A DNA stretch of 64,000 nt from Allobosea sp. Root483D1 (GCF_001429505.1 NZ_LMJW01000001.1:622606-686605); one strand, 5' to 3'; counted from the first letter of the stretch, positions 28,747 through 38,519 are shown. Numbers and translations are program-made. Notes: generated by a model not told the origin, from the letters alone.

Positions 28747-29703
28747 ATGATCGAAAAGGGCAGCAGCGTGTACTCCGCCAGTTCCGGCGACGAGCGTCTC
28801 GACCGTCGTTACGCCTGGGCCGAGGCGGCGCTCAAGGATGGTGATGCGCAGGCGGCGATCGACATCCTCGATCAAACGCTCGCCGAGCATTACGGTTTCA
28901 CCGCCGCCTGGCATCTTTACGGGCTGGCGCAGGAAGCGCTCGGGCACAATGAGGAGGCCGCCACCGCCTGGCGGCAATGCCTCGACCTCGATCCGAACGA
29001 CCATGTCGGCGCCAAGCTCGACCTCGCCCGCATCGGCGCCCTGCCCGCCGAGCAGGCGACCTCGGAGAACTTCTCCGGCGCATTGTTCGACGGCTATGCC
29101 GAGCGCTTCGACAGCCACCTCGTTGGCACATTGCAATACCAGGCGCCGGCGCTGCTGAAGGACGCGCTGGCGCGCCATTGCGCAGAAGCCGGCCGCCCCT
29201 TCCAGTTCGAGGCGACCTACGATCTCGGTTGCGGCACCGGGCTGATGGGCGAGGCGATCCGCGCCAAGGTGGGGTTCCTCGCAGGCTGCGACCTCTCACC
29301 GCGGATGATAGCCAAGGCGCAGGCCAAGACGCGCGAGGGCGGCGGCCCGCTCTACGACAAGCTCGCCACGGCCGGCCTCGTCGCCTTCCTGGCGAGCCGG
29401 CCCGACGCCTCGGCCGATCTCGTTATCGCCGCCGACGTCTTCGTCTACCTCGGCGATCTTACTGCGAGCTTCCATCAGAGCGCGCGCGTGCTCAAGGCGG
29501 GTGGGCTCCTTGCCTTCACCGTGCAGAATCATGAGGGCGAGGGCGTCGCCGTCGGCCAGGACCGGCGCTTCGTCCATGCCGAGCGCTGGCTCAGGGAGAA
29601 GCTCGGCGAGGCAAGACTGGAGCCGGTGCTGGTCGAGCCGCAGAGCACCCGGATCGACCGCGGCCAGCCGGTACCGGGGTTGCTGGTGATCGCGCAGCGC
29701 TGA
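28747..29703 (+). CDS. TPR-containing class I SAM-dependent methyltransferase
   Basis: A 318-residue protein with two apparent parts: an N-terminal tetratricopeptide-like region (about 18-95; AWHLYGLAQEALGHNEEAATAWRQCLDLDPND covers a full repeat) and a C-terminal Rossmann methyltransferase (about 110-318). The methyltransferase has motif I YDLGCGTGLMGE, DLSPRM and LIAADVFVYLGD. The same architecture occurs in COG4976-type putative methyltransferases. Substrate unknown. It sits between the two halves of the DNA-repair cluster with a 39-bp divergent gap to the exonuclease, so a shared promoter region is likely. A link to repair is only positional. Confidence 0.82.
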   Translation: MIEKGSSVYSASSGDERLDRRYAWAEAALKDGDAQAAIDILDQTLAEHYGFTAAWHLYGLAQEALGHNEEAATAWRQCLDLDPNDHVGAKLDLARIGALPAEQATSENFSGALFDGYAERFDSHLVGTLQYQAPALLKDALARHCAEAGRPFQFEATYDLGCGTGLMGEAIRAKVGFLAGCDLSPRMIAKAQAKTREGGGPLYDKLATAGLVAFLASRPDASADLVIAADVFVYLGDLTASFHQSARVLKAGGLLAFTVQNHEGEGVAVGQDRRFVHAERWLREKLGEARLEPVLVEPQSTRIDRGQPVPGLLVIAQR

Positions 29704-29710
29704 GACCGGG

Positions 29711-29816
29711 GTCATGCTCGGGCTTGACCCGAGCATCTCCGGCCGAATGAGGTGTTGATCGGTGTCTTCTGGTCCTGAGATTCTCGGCTCTGCGCTTCGC
29801 TCCGGCCGAGAATGAC
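29711..29816. repeat. 106-bp palindromic element with two hairpins
   Basis: Bounded by GTCAT and ATGAC. The first hairpin is ATGCTCGGG-CTTGA-CCCGAGCAT, the second has arms ATTCTCGGC and GCCGAGAAT. It fills the space between the methyltransferase and helicase genes. This sequence type is a common dispersed repeat in Rhizobiales genomes. A role as terminator for the methyltransferase transcript is plausible, as each hairpin is stable. Confidence 0.8.
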
Positions 29817-29866
29817 GCAAGCCCGCCGTTCCCTTTTCGTTCGGCAGCGCCTATCTCTGTCCTCCG

Positions 29867-32353
29867 ATGGATGCGCCCTCGCCTCTTCCCCTCGCCTTCT
29901 CCGCCTGGTTCGCCAGCCGCGGCTGGAATGTGCGAGCGCACCAGCTCGCTCTGCTGGAGGAGGCCCGGGCCGGACGCTCGACCCTGCTGGTCGCGCCGAC
30001 TGGCGCCGGCAAGACGCTCGCCGGCTTCCTGCCCTCGCTGGTCGAACTGACCCAGCGCGGCGGAAACCGCGATGGTCTGCACACGCTCTATGTCTCGCCG
30101 CTGAAGGCGCTCGCGGTCGATATCGCCCGCAATCTCGAGACGCCGATCCGCGAGATGGGGCTCAGCGTGAAGGTCGAGACCCGCACTGGCGATACCTCGC
30201 CGGCCAAGCGCGCCCGCCAGATCGAGCGCCCGCCCGACATCCTGCTGACGACGCCCGAGCAGCTCGCGCTGCTGGTCTCGCATCGTGATGCGAAACCATT
30301 CTTCGCGAATTTGCGCCGCGTCGTGCTCGACGAGCTGCACGCGCTCGTCACCTCCAAGCGCGGCGACTTGCTCTCGCTCGACCTCGCCCGGCTGCGTGGG
30401 CTGGCACCTGAGATGAGCGCGGTCGGCCTGTCGGCGACGGTGCGCGAGCCAGCCGACCTGCAGGCCTATCTCGGTGGCGCCGCCACGCCGTCGGGCCTCG
30501 TCACCGTCAAGGGCGGCGCGACGGCCGAGATCGGCATCATGCATACGAGCCGCCGGCTGCCGCTGGCGGGCCATGTCACCGCCCATGCCGTCGGCGACAT
30601 CTACGCCGCGATCCAGCAGCACAAGCTGACGCTGGTCTTCGTCAATACCCGCATGCAGGCCGAGTTCATGTTCCAGGCGCTGTGGAGCGTGAACGAGGAG
30701 ACGCTGCCGATCGCGCTGCATCACGGCTCGCTCGATGTCGGCCAGCGCCGCAAGGTCGAGGCGGCGATGGCGGCCGGCAAGCTGAAAGCCGTGGTCTGCA
30801 CCGCAACGCTCGATCTCGGCATCGACTGGGGCGATGTCGACCTCGTCATCAATGTCGGTGCGCCCAAGGGCGCGAGCCGACTGATGCAGCGCATCGGCCG
30901 CTCCAATCACCGCATGGACGAGCCCTCGCAGGCGCTGCTGGTGCCGTCGAACCGTTTCGAGCTGCTTGAATGCCGCGCCGCGCTCGATGCGGTGGCGGAA
31001 GCGGCGCAGGACACGCCGCCCCCCCGCATCGGCGCGCTCGACGTCCTCGCCCAGCATGTGCTGGGGGTCGCCTGCTCCGACGGGTTCGAGCCCGACGCGC
31101 TCTATGAGGAGATCCTGACAGCCTCGCCCTATGCCGATCTCGACCGCGGGGATTTCGACGCGGTGGTCGATTTCGTCGCGACCGGCGGCTATGCGCTGAA
31201 GAGCTATGAGCGCTTCGCCAAGCTCCGGCAGAGCAAGGACGGGCTCTATCGCGCCAGCAATGCCCGCATCATCCAGCAATACCGGATGAATGTCGGCACC
31301 ATCGTCGAAGCGACCATGCTCAAGGTCCGGCTCGGGCGCTCGCGGCCAGCCCGTCCCGGCGGCCAGAAGATGCTCAGCCGCGGCGGACGCATGCTCGGCG
31401 AATTGGAAGAATATTTCGCCGAGACGATGACACCCGGCGACACCTTCATCTTCGCCGGCGAGGTGCTGCGCTTCGAGGGCATCGTCGAGAACGAGGTGGT
31501 CTGCTCGCGCACCGCCGCCGGCACCGACTCGAAGATTCCCTCCTATGCCGGCGGCAAGTTCCCGCTCTCGACCTTCCTCGCCGCCCGCGTCCGCGCCATC
31601 CTGGCCTCGCCGAAGGAATGGACGAAGCTGCCGGACGAGGTCTCGTCCTGGCTGCATGCGCAGCGCCTGAAATCGCGCCTGCCGAAGCCGGGCGAGCTTC
31701 TGGTCGAGACCTTTCCGCGCGCAGGCCGCTTCTTCCTCGTCGCCTACCCGTTCGAGGGCCGCCTCGCCCACCAGACCCTCGGCATGCTGCTGACGCGCCG
31801 GCTGGAACGGGCACGATTGAAGCCGCTCGGCTTCGTCTGCAATGATTACGGCATCGCGGTGTGGACGCTTGGCGACATGGCCGCGGCGATCGCGCGCGGG
31901 GCGCTCTCGCTCGACGAGCTCTTTTCACAGGACATGCTTGGCGACGATCTCGAGGAATGGCTGGCGGAATCGGCGCTGATGAAACGGACCTTCCGCGCCT
32001 GCGCCGTGATCGGCGGGTTGATCGAGCGCCGTTTCCCCGGCCAGGAGAAGAGCGGCCGGCAGGTGACGATCTCGACCGATCTCGTCTACGACGTGCTGCG
32101 CCGGCATCAGCCCGACCATGTGCTGCTGCGCGCCGCACGTGCCGACGCCGCGACAGGCTTGCTCGACATCGGCCGCCTGGGTCAGATGCTGACACGGATC
32201 AGCGGGCGAATCGTGCATCAGCCGCTCGATCACGTCTCGCCGCTCTCGGTCTCGGTGATGCTTGAGATTGGACGCGAGGCGGTCCATGGCGAGGCGGCCG
32301 ACGAAATCCTGGCGGAAGCCGAAGCGCAGATGCTCGAAGAGGCGATGGCGTGA
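29867..32353 (+). CDS. Ligase-associated DEXH-box DNA helicase (Lhr-core type)
   Basis: An 828-residue SF2 helicase. Motifs: Walker A APTGAGKT (43-50), DEXH box as DELH (155-158), SATVREPADLQAYLGG, VFVNTRMQAEFMFQ, ATLDLGIDWGDVD and QRIGRSNHR. A winged helix and the Lhr-specific C-terminal domain follow. It is the ATP-driven 3'-5' translocase of the ligase-associated repair set. The ATG at 29867 yields the usual short N-terminus. The stop overlaps the GTG of pdeM (GTGA), so helicase and nuclease are translated together. Length is normal for Lhr-core. Confidence 0.94.
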   Translation: MDAPSPLPLAFSAWFASRGWNVRAHQLALLEEARAGRSTLLVAPTGAGKTLAGFLPSLVELTQRGGNRDGLHTLYVSPLKALAVDIARNLETPIREMGLSVKVETRTGDTSPAKRARQIERPPDILLTTPEQLALLVSHRDAKPFFANLRRVVLDELHALVTSKRGDLLSLDLARLRGLAPEMSAVGLSATVREPADLQAYLGGAATPSGLVTVKGGATAEIGIMHTSRRLPLAGHVTAHAVGDIYAAIQQHKLTLVFVNTRMQAEFMFQALWSVNEETLPIALHHGSLDVGQRRKVEAAMAAGKLKAVVCTATLDLGIDWGDVDLVINVGAPKGASRLMQRIGRSNHRMDEPSQALLVPSNRFELLECRAALDAVAEAAQDTPPPRIGALDVLAQHVLGVACSDGFEPDALYEEILTASPYADLDRGDFDAVVDFVATGGYALKSYERFAKLRQSKDGLYRASNARIIQQYRMNVGTIVEATMLKVRLGRSRPARPGGQKMLSRGGRMLGELEEYFAETMTPGDTFIFAGEVLRFEGIVENEVVCSRTAAGTDSKIPSYAGGKFPLSTFLAARVRAILASPKEWTKLPDEVSSWLHAQRLKSRLPKPGELLVETFPRAGRFFLVAYPFEGRLAHQTLGMLLTRRLERARLKPLGFVCNDYGIAVWTLGDMAAAIARGALSLDELFSQDMLGDDLEEWLAESALMKRTFRACAVIGGLIERRFPGQEKSGRQVTISTDLVYDVLRRHQPDHVLLRAARADAATGLLDIGRLGQMLTRISGRIVHQPLDHVSPLSVSVMLEIGREAVHGEAADEILAEAEAQMLEEAMA

Positions 32354-33060
32354 ACCTGGCGGCGAAGCAAGCGACAGAAGCGGCGTCCGAGGCTTTCATG
32401 CTCGGCCGGCTGGCGCTCGTGCCCGATCTGTCCGGTGCGCTCTACCTGCCGGACGAGCGCACGCTGGTCGTCGCCGACCTGCATCTGGAGAAGGGCTCGG
32501 CCTATGCGGCGCGCGGCGTGCTGCTGCCGCCCTATGATTCCGCTGCGACGCTGCGGCTGCTCGGCGCCGCGATCCTGCGCCATCAGCCCGCACGCGTGAT
32601 CGCACTCGGCGATTCCTTCCATGACCGCGGCGCCGAAGCGCGGATCGACGAGAGCTGCCTTGCGACCCTGCGTGCCCATCAGGCCGGCCGCGACTGGCTC
32701 TGGATCAGCGGCAACCACGACCCTTCGATCTCGGCCGCGATGGGCGGCACGGTGCTGGACGAGCTCGAGCTGCGCGGCGTCAGGCTGCGACACGAGCCGA
32801 GCCCTGCCGGCGCACTGCCGGAGATCGCCGGCCATCTGCACCCCGCCGCCAAGGTCCGCATGCGCGGCCGGGCGCTGCGTCGGCGCTGCTTTGCGCTGTC
32901 ACCAACGCGCTGCATCATGCCGGCGATGGGTGCCTATGCCGGCGGGCTCAATGTCCGCGACGCCGCCTTCCGGCCGCTCTTCGGCCTGGGCTTTTGCGCC
33001 CATCTCCTCGGCGACGGCCGGCTGTTCCGCATCGACCAGCGCCTGCTGTTGCCGGATTGA
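32350..33060 (+). CDS. pdeM: Ligase-associated metallophosphoesterase endonuclease PdeM
   Basis: A 236-residue calcineurin-like metallophosphoesterase with all metal motifs: VADLHLEKGS, ALGDSFHD, SGNHDPS and AGHLHPAAK. PdeM is the manganese-dependent DNA endonuclease or phosphodiesterase of the Lhr-core/ligase/exonuclease cluster. The start is GTG at 32350, overlapping the helicase TGA. The C-terminus is Leu/Arg-rich and soluble. It is the last gene before the tRNA-Thr region. Confidence 0.92.
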   Translation: MNLAAKQATEAASEAFMLGRLALVPDLSGALYLPDERTLVVADLHLEKGSAYAARGVLLPPYDSAATLRLLGAAILRHQPARVIALGDSFHDRGAEARIDESCLATLRAHQAGRDWLWISGNHDPSISAAMGGTVLDELELRGVRLRHEPSPAGALPEIAGHLHPAAKVRMRGRALRRRCFALSPTRCIMPAMGAYAGGLNVRDAAFRPLFGLGFCAHLLGDGRLFRIDQRLLLPD

Positions 33061-33066
33061 AGGCGA

Positions 33067-33112
33067 GCGGTTCAGCGAGGTAGAGCACACCATCGGGAAT
33101 GGAGAGGTCGAG
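33067..33112 (+). pseudogene. Decayed partial copy of tRNA-Thr
   Basis: About 46 bp resemble the D-arm to variable-loop part of the intact tRNA-Thr 190 bp downstream. Identical blocks are GGTAGAGCAC (33079-33088) and AATGGAGAGGTCGAG (33098-33112). The acceptor 5' strand is eroded, and the T-arm and 3' end are missing, so it cannot fold as a tRNA. The anticodon region reads TCGGGAA instead of TTGGTAA. It is best explained as a degenerate tandem duplication or an integration scar. Confidence 0.7.
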
Positions 33113-33255
33113 CGCCCTTCATTTTCAGATGCGGAGATATGTGCGTAACAGGTTGCGTCGACGCGGGGCTTGTGGCATCAGGACGCCGCTTCGGAACGGC
33201 GCGGCGCCTTTCAGGGTCCTCGATCGACCCGAAACGCCAGCACATGCACGGTCCT

Positions 33256-33330
33256 GCTGCGGTAGCTCAGTGGTAGAGCACTCCATTGGTAATGGAGAGG
33301 TCGAGAGTTCAATCCTCTCTCGCAGCACCA
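33256..33330 (+). tRNA. tRNA-Thr(GGT)
   Basis: 75 nt including the encoded CCA. The acceptor stem pairs GCTGCGG with TCGCAGC (one G-U). The D-arm contains GCTCAGTGGTAGAGC, the anticodon stem CTCCA/TGGAG closes the loop TTGGTAA with anticodon GGT at positions 34-36, and the T-arm has GAGAGTTCAATCCTCTC. The discriminator is A. It is read as threonine (codons ACC/ACU). A decayed partial copy lies upstream. Confidence 0.97.
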
Positions 33331-33457
33331 GCCTTCCGGCGATCGTCCCCTATTGTCAGAACACGTAGCCTTGGCAGGCACGCCGCCTCGTCGGGCCGCT
33401 TGAGGCCGGCTGCCCGCCCTGCGGTCGCAAGACGGCCCTCAGCCCAACTCGGCCTTG

Positions 33458-34669
33458 CTACGCCGCCGCGCGGCGGCCGGCTGCGAGCGCGACGGTCGCG
33501 ATGAGCAGGGGCGCGAAGGACAGCCACAGCACCATGTCCCAGCCGAAGGCGGAGAGCAGCCCTCCCGAGAGGAAAGAGCCGATCGCCATCGTGCCGAACA
33601 CCGCGAAATCGTTGAAGGACTGCACCCGCGCCTTCTCTTCCGGACGATGGCACTCCAGGACCATGGCCGAAGCGCCGACGAAGCCGAAATTCCAGCCCAG
33701 GCCGAGCAGGATCAGCGTCGCCCAGAAATGCGCGATGTCGATGCCGAACAGACCGACCATCGACGCAGCGCCGGTCAGGAACAGGCCGACCGCGACGACC
33801 TTCGCCGCGCCGAAACGCGTGATCAGATGCCCCGTCCAGAAGCTCGGGCCGTACATGGCGATGACGTGCCATTGCAGCCCGAGATTGGCGGATTCCTGGG
33901 ACAGCCCGCAGAGCTTCATCGCCAGCGGCGCGGCGGTCATCAGGAAGTTCATCAAGAGGTAGGAGACGACCCCGCAGATCACCGCGAGGATGAAGCGGGG
34001 CTGGCGCACGATCACGCCAAGAGGGCGGCCGCCGCCTGCCTGTTCCGCAGCTGTCGGCATCGGCAGCTTGACGCCGAGCAGGATGAGCGCGGACAACGCC
34101 GCGACCGCTGCCTGGCCGATATAGGTCGCCGCGAAAAGATAGGGCGGCCACAGATTCATCGTATGAGTCACCAGTTGCGCACCGATGATCCCCGCGAAGA
34201 CGCCGCCCGCCATCACCAACGACAAGGCGCGCGGGCGCCGCGCCGGCGCGGCGCAATCGGCGGCGGCGAAGCGGAAGGACAGGACGACCGCGGCATAGAC
34301 GCCGGCGCAGAAGGTGGCGAAGCAGAACAGCCAGAACGAGGCGGCGAGCATCGCGAGACATGCCAGGAGCCCCGCCAGGACACCGCAGCCGGTGCCGAGC
34401 ATGAACACCATGCGCCGGCCACGGCGCTGCGCGATGGCGCCGGCCGGGAGTGTACAGAGCGCCATGCCGACGACGAAGATGGAGACCGGCAGCGTCGCGA
34501 GGGCCTTGCTGGGCGCGAGCATGTCGCCGACGACCGCGCCCGTGGCGAAGACGACGGTGGCGTTGGCGCCGGCAAGCGCCTGACAGATCGCCAGGCGCAG
34601 GACATTGCTGCGCTCCCGGCGAAGCGAGCCCGCGGCTTCATTGTCCGGAAGAGTGGATATCGTGGTCAT
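33458..34669 (-). CDS. MFS transporter
   Basis: A 403-residue 12-helix major facilitator permease. The motif-A-like loop between helices 2 and 3 is AIAQRRGRRMVFMLGTG, and the C-terminal half (from about 200) repeats the six-helix fold. The substrate cannot be told from sequence; it may be an exporter. The ATG at 34669 is chosen because residues upstream of it look non-coding. It is divergent from the AraC-type regulator gene with about 200 bp between, an arrangement usual for a regulator and the transporter it controls. Confidence 0.85.
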   Translation of the reverse strand: MTTISTLPDNEAAGSLRRERSNVLRLAICQALAGANATVVFATGAVVGDMLAPSKALATLPVSIFVVGMALCTLPAGAIAQRRGRRMVFMLGTGCGVLAGLLACLAMLAASFWLFCFATFCAGVYAAVVLSFRFAAADCAAPARRPRALSLVMAGGVFAGIIGAQLVTHTMNLWPPYLFAATYIGQAAVAALSALILLGVKLPMPTAAEQAGGGRPLGVIVRQPRFILAVICGVVSYLLMNFLMTAAPLAMKLCGLSQESANLGLQWHVIAMYGPSFWTGHLITRFGAAKVVAVGLFLTGAASMVGLFGIDIAHFWATLILLGLGWNFGFVGASAMVLECHRPEEKARVQSFNDFAVFGTMAIGSFLSGGLLSAFGWDMVLWLSFAPLLIATVALAAGRRAAA

Positions 34670-34870
34670 GCGGCGACCTGAGCTCTCCAGAGCGCCCCGT
34701 GGCGAAGGGCGGCGATGCAGCGGCCCACTCTCGGCGTGTGCGAGCAACGAACCGATTCCAGCGAGCGCGTCGGCCCTCGCCAGCCATCCGCTTCGCCTAC
34801 CAGAAAGTCGGCTGACCTACTTTCGACGCTTTGCCAAAAAATATAGAATATCCGACAAACTGTGAGCGTC

Positions 34871-35725
34871 ATGAGCTGGTCGATCATCACCGCGCCGCCG
34901 GATGCCCTGCCGCCACGCCCCCTGACGATGCGGGCCCAATCGATTCCGCCCCGGCATCATTTCCTCGAACACGCCCATGACTGGCACCAGCTGGTCTATG
35001 CGATCGATGGCGTGCTGACCGTCTCCACGATCGGGCAGACCTTCATCACCTCGCCGGACCAGGCGGCATGGCTGCCGACCGGGGTGCCGCATCGCGTCGG
35101 CTCGCTGCTCGGTGCGGAATTCCGGAGTCTTTGGATCGCGACCGAAGCCGGAAGCGGGCTTCCGCTTGCGCCGACGGTGCTGGCAGTGTCACCGCTGCTC
35201 AAGGCCCTGATCGTCGAAGCCGCGGCGATCGAGGGCCAGGACGACGGCGACGGCTATGACAGCCGGGTCGCCACCCTCATTCTCGATCAGTTGCGCCGGG
35301 CTCCTCCCCTGCCGACAGTCCTGCCATGGCCGCGCGATGGCCGCCTCGCAGCGCTCTGCGAGGCCTTGTATCTCGATCCGGCCGACGAACGCAGCGCGGA
35401 TGACTGGGCCAGGGAACTCGGGCTGTCCGGCAGAACCTTGACCCGCCGGTTCGAGGCCGAGATCGGCGCTCCGCTGCGCTCATGGAAGCGCCGCCTGCGC
35501 TTGTTCCGAGCCATCGAGCTGCTCAGCGGCGGGATGTCGGTCACGCAGACCGCGATGGAGCTGGGCTACAGCTCGGCCTCGGCGTTCATCTTCGCGTTCA
35601 AGGCGGAGATGGGCGCCAGCCCCCATGCCTATGGCCACCAGCCCAGGCGCGGAAAGCCGGCGAGCCATTTTCCGGTGCACCCGGCCGCGGCAATCGCGCA
35701 TACTCGGCGCGATCCAGAATCGTGA
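34871..35725 (+). CDS. AraC-family transcriptional regulator with cupin sensor domain
   Basis: A 284-residue regulator with an N-terminal cupin-like ligand domain (about 15-95; HHFLEHAHDWHQLVYAIDGV, then AAWLPTGVPHRV, the hallmark of the cupin-AraC subfamily) and a C-terminal double helix-turn-helix (about 160-260; WARELGLSGRTLTRRFEAEIG and VTQTAMELGYSSASAFIFAFK). ATG 34871 is preferred; GTG 34862 in frame is an alternative. A TATA-like stretch (about 34840-34850) precedes it. It probably represses or activates the divergent MFS gene. The tail after residue 260 is longer than usual and basic. Confidence 0.87.
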   Translation: MSWSIITAPPDALPPRPLTMRAQSIPPRHHFLEHAHDWHQLVYAIDGVLTVSTIGQTFITSPDQAAWLPTGVPHRVGSLLGAEFRSLWIATEAGSGLPLAPTVLAVSPLLKALIVEAAAIEGQDDGDGYDSRVATLILDQLRRAPPLPTVLPWPRDGRLAALCEALYLDPADERSADDWARELGLSGRTLTRRFEAEIGAPLRSWKRRLRLFRAIELLSGGMSVTQTAMELGYSSASAFIFAFKAEMGASPHAYGHQPRRGKPASHFPVHPAAAIAHTRRDPES

Positions 35726-35755
35726 TCCAGAAACTGCCCCCTTGGCAAGGCGACA

Positions 35756-36514
35756 ATGGCGATACCAATGGCCGGCAAGCCGGACACAGCAGGGCTTCCA
35801 AGTCCGGCGTCAGGCGGCAAGCTCGGCATCGGCGACAAGCTCTACGATGCCCTGACCAGCGCGATCGTGACGGGGGAGATCGCTCCCGGCGAGAAACTGA
35901 GCGAGCCGGTGATCGCGCGCCGCTACGGCGTCAGCCGCGCCCCGGTCCGCGAGGCGATCCGCCGCCTGCAGGAGCGCGGGCTGGTCAGCTATGTCACCAA
36001 TCAGGGCGCGCGCGTCGCCGAGCCCACCGCGGCCGAATTCCTGGCGCTGCTCGATGTGCGCGAGGCGACCGAGGGCATGGCCGCGCGGCTCGCGGCGGAG
36101 AGCATGAACGACGAGGAGATTGCGGCGCTGGAAGCGCTGGTCCAGGGACATCGCGGCGAGATCGAGCGCAACCCGACGGGCGCCTATCTGCAGGACGAGC
36201 CCGAAGCCGACTTCCACCGCCGGATCGCCAAGGGCAGCGGCAACCCCATCCTGGCGGAGCTGCTCTGCGAACAGTTCTATCCGCGGCTGAGGCTGTGCCG
36301 GCGGCTGCATTCGACCGTTCCCGGCCGTGGCCGCGAAGCCTGGCACGAGCATATCAGGATCACCGAGGCGATCAGCCATCGCGACGGCGAATTGGCCGAG
36401 ATCCTGATGCGGCGCCATATCCGTGCCGCCCGCGCCGCGTTGCAGGCGGCGCTCACCAGCGCCGAGAGCGCCAGGCCGGCGGCGCGGCGGCGCGGCGGCC
36501 GGTCAGCCGGCTGA
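35756..36514 (+). CDS. GntR-family (FadR/FCD subgroup) transcriptional regulator of the tricarboxylate locus
   Basis: A 252-residue regulator: winged helix (about 25-95; [20 protein letters not shown]) and a helical FCD ligand domain (about 100-235; [31 protein letters not shown]). FCD domains bind small organic acids via a metal, with His ligands expected (for example HRRIAKG and a later HEHI). The Ala/Arg-rich C-terminus overlaps the end of the convergent tctA by 12 bp. Position beside the prp/tct locus suggests that it senses the tricarboxylate substrate and binds the TGTCGACA sites at 42071-42145; this is inference. Confidence 0.87.
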   Translation: MAIPMAGKPDTAGLPSPASGGKLGIGDKLYDALTSAIVTGEIAPGEKLSEPVIARRYGVSRAPVREAIRRLQERGLVSYVTNQGARVAEPTAAEFLALLDVREATEGMAARLAAESMNDEEIAALEALVQGHRGEIERNPTGAYLQDEPEADFHRRIAKGSGNPILAELLCEQFYPRLRLCRRLHSTVPGRGREAWHEHIRITEAISHRDGELAEILMRRHIRAARAALQAALTSAESARPAARRRGGRSAG

Positions 36515-38026
36515 GGCGGGCTGCACCTCTGCCGACCCGGCGCGCCGGCGGCGCCAGGCGAGCAAAGGCGGCAGGGTGAGCAGCAGCGCGGCGATGGCGA
36601 GCAGCGAGGCGGAGATCGGCGTGCCGACCAGCACGCTCCAATCGTCCTGGCTGACGGCGAGCGCCCGCCGCAGCTGGATTTCAGCCTGTGGCCCGAGGAT
36701 CAGGCCTATCAGTACGGGCGCGATCGGGAAATCATAGACGCGGGCGACATAGCCGATCAGCCCCAGCCCGCACATCAAGGCGAGATCGATCCACGAGGTC
36801 GACAGCCCCCAGACGCCGACCAGCGCGAAGACGACGATGCCGCCATAGATGTAGTGGCGCGGAATCAGCAGCAGCCTGACCCAGATGCCGACCAGCGGCA
36901 GGTTGAGGATGAGCAGGATCAGATTGCCGATATAGAGCGAGGCGATCAGGCCCCAGAGCAGATCGGGATTGGTCGCGAACAGCATCGGTCCGGGCTGCAG
37001 CCCATAGTTCTGGAAGGCGGCGAGCAGGACTGCCGCCGTCGCGGTCGAGGGCAGGCCGAGTGTCAGCAGCGGCACGAGGATGCCGGCGGCTGCGGCGTTG
37101 TTGGCGGCTTCGGGGCCCGCGACGCCTTCGATCGCGCCATGACCGAACTCCTCCGGATGCTTCGATAGGCGGCGTTCCAGCGCATATGACAGGAAGGTCG
37201 GGATCTCGGTGCCGCCGGCCGGCAGCGCACCAATCGGGAAGCCGATGACGCTGCCGCGCAACCATGGCTTCCAGGAGCGCGCCCAGTCCTGCCGCGTCAT
37301 CCAGTGGCCGCCGGAAAGCGGATTGATCGCCGCCGGCGCCGAAGCAGGGCGGCTGGCGACATAGAGCGTCTCGCCGATGGCAAAGAGCGCGACCAGCACC
37401 ACGGTGAAGGAGACGCCGTCGAGCAATTCGAGCATGCCGAAGACCATGCGCGTCTGGCCGGTCTGGGTGTCGATCCCGATCGTCCCGAGCGCCAGGCCGA
37501 AGAACAGCGCCGCAAAGCCCCGCACCAGCGAGCGCCCCATCACCACCGCGACCGAGGTGAAGGAGAGCACCATCAGCGCGAAATAGTCCTCGGGCCCGAA
37601 GACGAAGGCGAGCTCGGCGATAGCGGGCGCGAGGAAGGTGAGAGCGAGCGTGCCGATCGTTCCGGCGACGAAGGAGCCGATCGCCGCCGTCGCCAGTGCC
37701 GCGGCGCCGCGGCCCTTGCGCGCCATCCGGTTGCCTTCGATCGCGGTCATCACCGAACCGCTTTCGCCCGGCGTGTTGAGCAGGATCGAGGTCGTCGATC
37801 CGCCATAGAGCGCGCCGTAGAGGACGCCGGCGAACATGATGAAGGCCGAGGCCGGGTTGACCTGCGCCGTCACCGGCAGCAGCAGGGCGATGGTCAGGGC
37901 CGGCCCGATGCCGGGCAGGACGCCGACCGCAGTACCGAGCGCGCAGCCGATGAAGGCCCAGAACAGGTTCATCGGCTGGAGGGCGACCGCAAAGCCGCCG
38001 ATGAGCTGGTTCAGGATATCCATCAT
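36503..38026 (-). CDS. tctA: Tripartite tricarboxylate transporter large permease TctA (system 1)
   Basis: A 507-residue, roughly 11-12-helix permease of the TTT family. Signature stretches are [20 protein letters not shown] near the N-terminus, [19 protein letters not shown] (about 70-88) and the repeat-like second half with [12 protein letters not shown] and [18 protein letters not shown]. It uses the sodium or proton gradient to import the acid captured by TctC. Its start lies 1 bp after the tctB stop. The gene ends by overlapping the convergent GntR gene. First Met at 38026, with a second in-frame Met immediately after. Confidence 0.92.
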   Translation of the reverse strand: MMDILNQLIGGFAVALQPMNLFWAFIGCALGTAVGVLPGIGPALTIALLLPVTAQVNPASAFIMFAGVLYGALYGGSTTSILLNTPGESGSVMTAIEGNRMARKGRGAAALATAAIGSFVAGTIGTLALTFLAPAIAELAFVFGPEDYFALMVLSFTSVAVVMGRSLVRGFAALFFGLALGTIGIDTQTGQTRMVFGMLELLDGVSFTVVLVALFAIGETLYVASRPASAPAAINPLSGGHWMTRQDWARSWKPWLRGSVIGFPIGALPAGGTEIPTFLSYALERRLSKHPEEFGHGAIEGVAGPEAANNAAAAGILVPLLTLGLPSTATAAVLLAAFQNYGLQPGPMLFATNPDLLWGLIASLYIGNLILLILNLPLVGIWVRLLLIPRHYIYGGIVVFALVGVWGLSTSWIDLALMCGLGLIGYVARVYDFPIAPVLIGLILGPQAEIQLRRALAVSQDDWSVLVGTPISASLLAIAALLLTLPPLLAWRRRRAGSAEVQPASAG

Positions 38027-38027
38027 C

Positions 38028-38519
38028 TCACCCGATCAGCGGCAGGAAGCCGCCGAGGCTGATCCCCAGGCGGGAGAAGCCGAACCAGGCAGTGCTGCCG
38101 AGCGCGAAGCCGATCGCCAGATCGAGGGCGCTGCGACGCGAGCCGAAGGCGTGGGTGACGAGAGCGAAGGCCAGCATCGCCGTGAGCGGGAAGCCGAGCC
38201 AGCGCATCGTCAGCAGCGGCACAGCCACGCCCGCCAGCGCCAGCAGGAAGGCGGAGCGGGAGGGCGGCGCCTCCGCCTCGTCATCGACGGCGCGGAAATC
38301 GCCACGCAGCGCCTGCAGGATCAGCAGGACGCCCAGAATCGTCAGGCCGAGGCCGACCGCGAGCACGATCGCCGCCGGCCCGAGGCCGATGTAATTGGTC
38401 GTCGAGGAGATGCCGCGCGCGCCGTTGAGCCAGAGCGCGCCCATGATCGCGAGCGCGAGCCCGAGCCACCAGGGCCTGGACTGCCGCCCCCGAGACTGCG
38501 TCTCTTCTGCGCCTGGCAT
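38028..38519 (-). CDS. tctB: Tripartite tricarboxylate transporter small permease TctB (system 1)
   Basis: A 163-residue, four-helix membrane protein of the TctB family (helices about 20-40, 45-70, 90-125 and 130-155). An Arg/Glu-rich N-terminal tail ([15 protein letters not shown]) and a charged central loop ([14 protein letters not shown]) separate the helix pairs, as is usual. The frame is longer upstream, but the ATG at 38519 follows GGGAG and falls between tctC and the first helix. It forms the small subunit with TctA. Confidence 0.85.
   Translation of the reverse strand: MPGAEETQSRGRQSRPWWLGLALAIMGALWLNGARGISSTTNYIGLGPAAIVLAVGLGLTILGVLLILQALRGDFRAVDDEAEAPPSRSAFLLALAGVAVPLLTMRWLGFPLTAMLAFALVTHAFGSRRSALDLAIGFALGSTAWFGFSRLGISLGGFLPLIG

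Noticed and set aside
33125..33328. Minus-strand ORF overlapping tRNA-Thr
   Set aside because: It is a reverse translation of the tRNA and flanking DNA; the product begins with the typical tRNA-derived false peptide.
34862..35725. AraC regulator start at GTG 34862
   Set aside because: No ribosome-binding site is visible before it; ATG 34871 has GAG at a fair distance. The difference is three residues.
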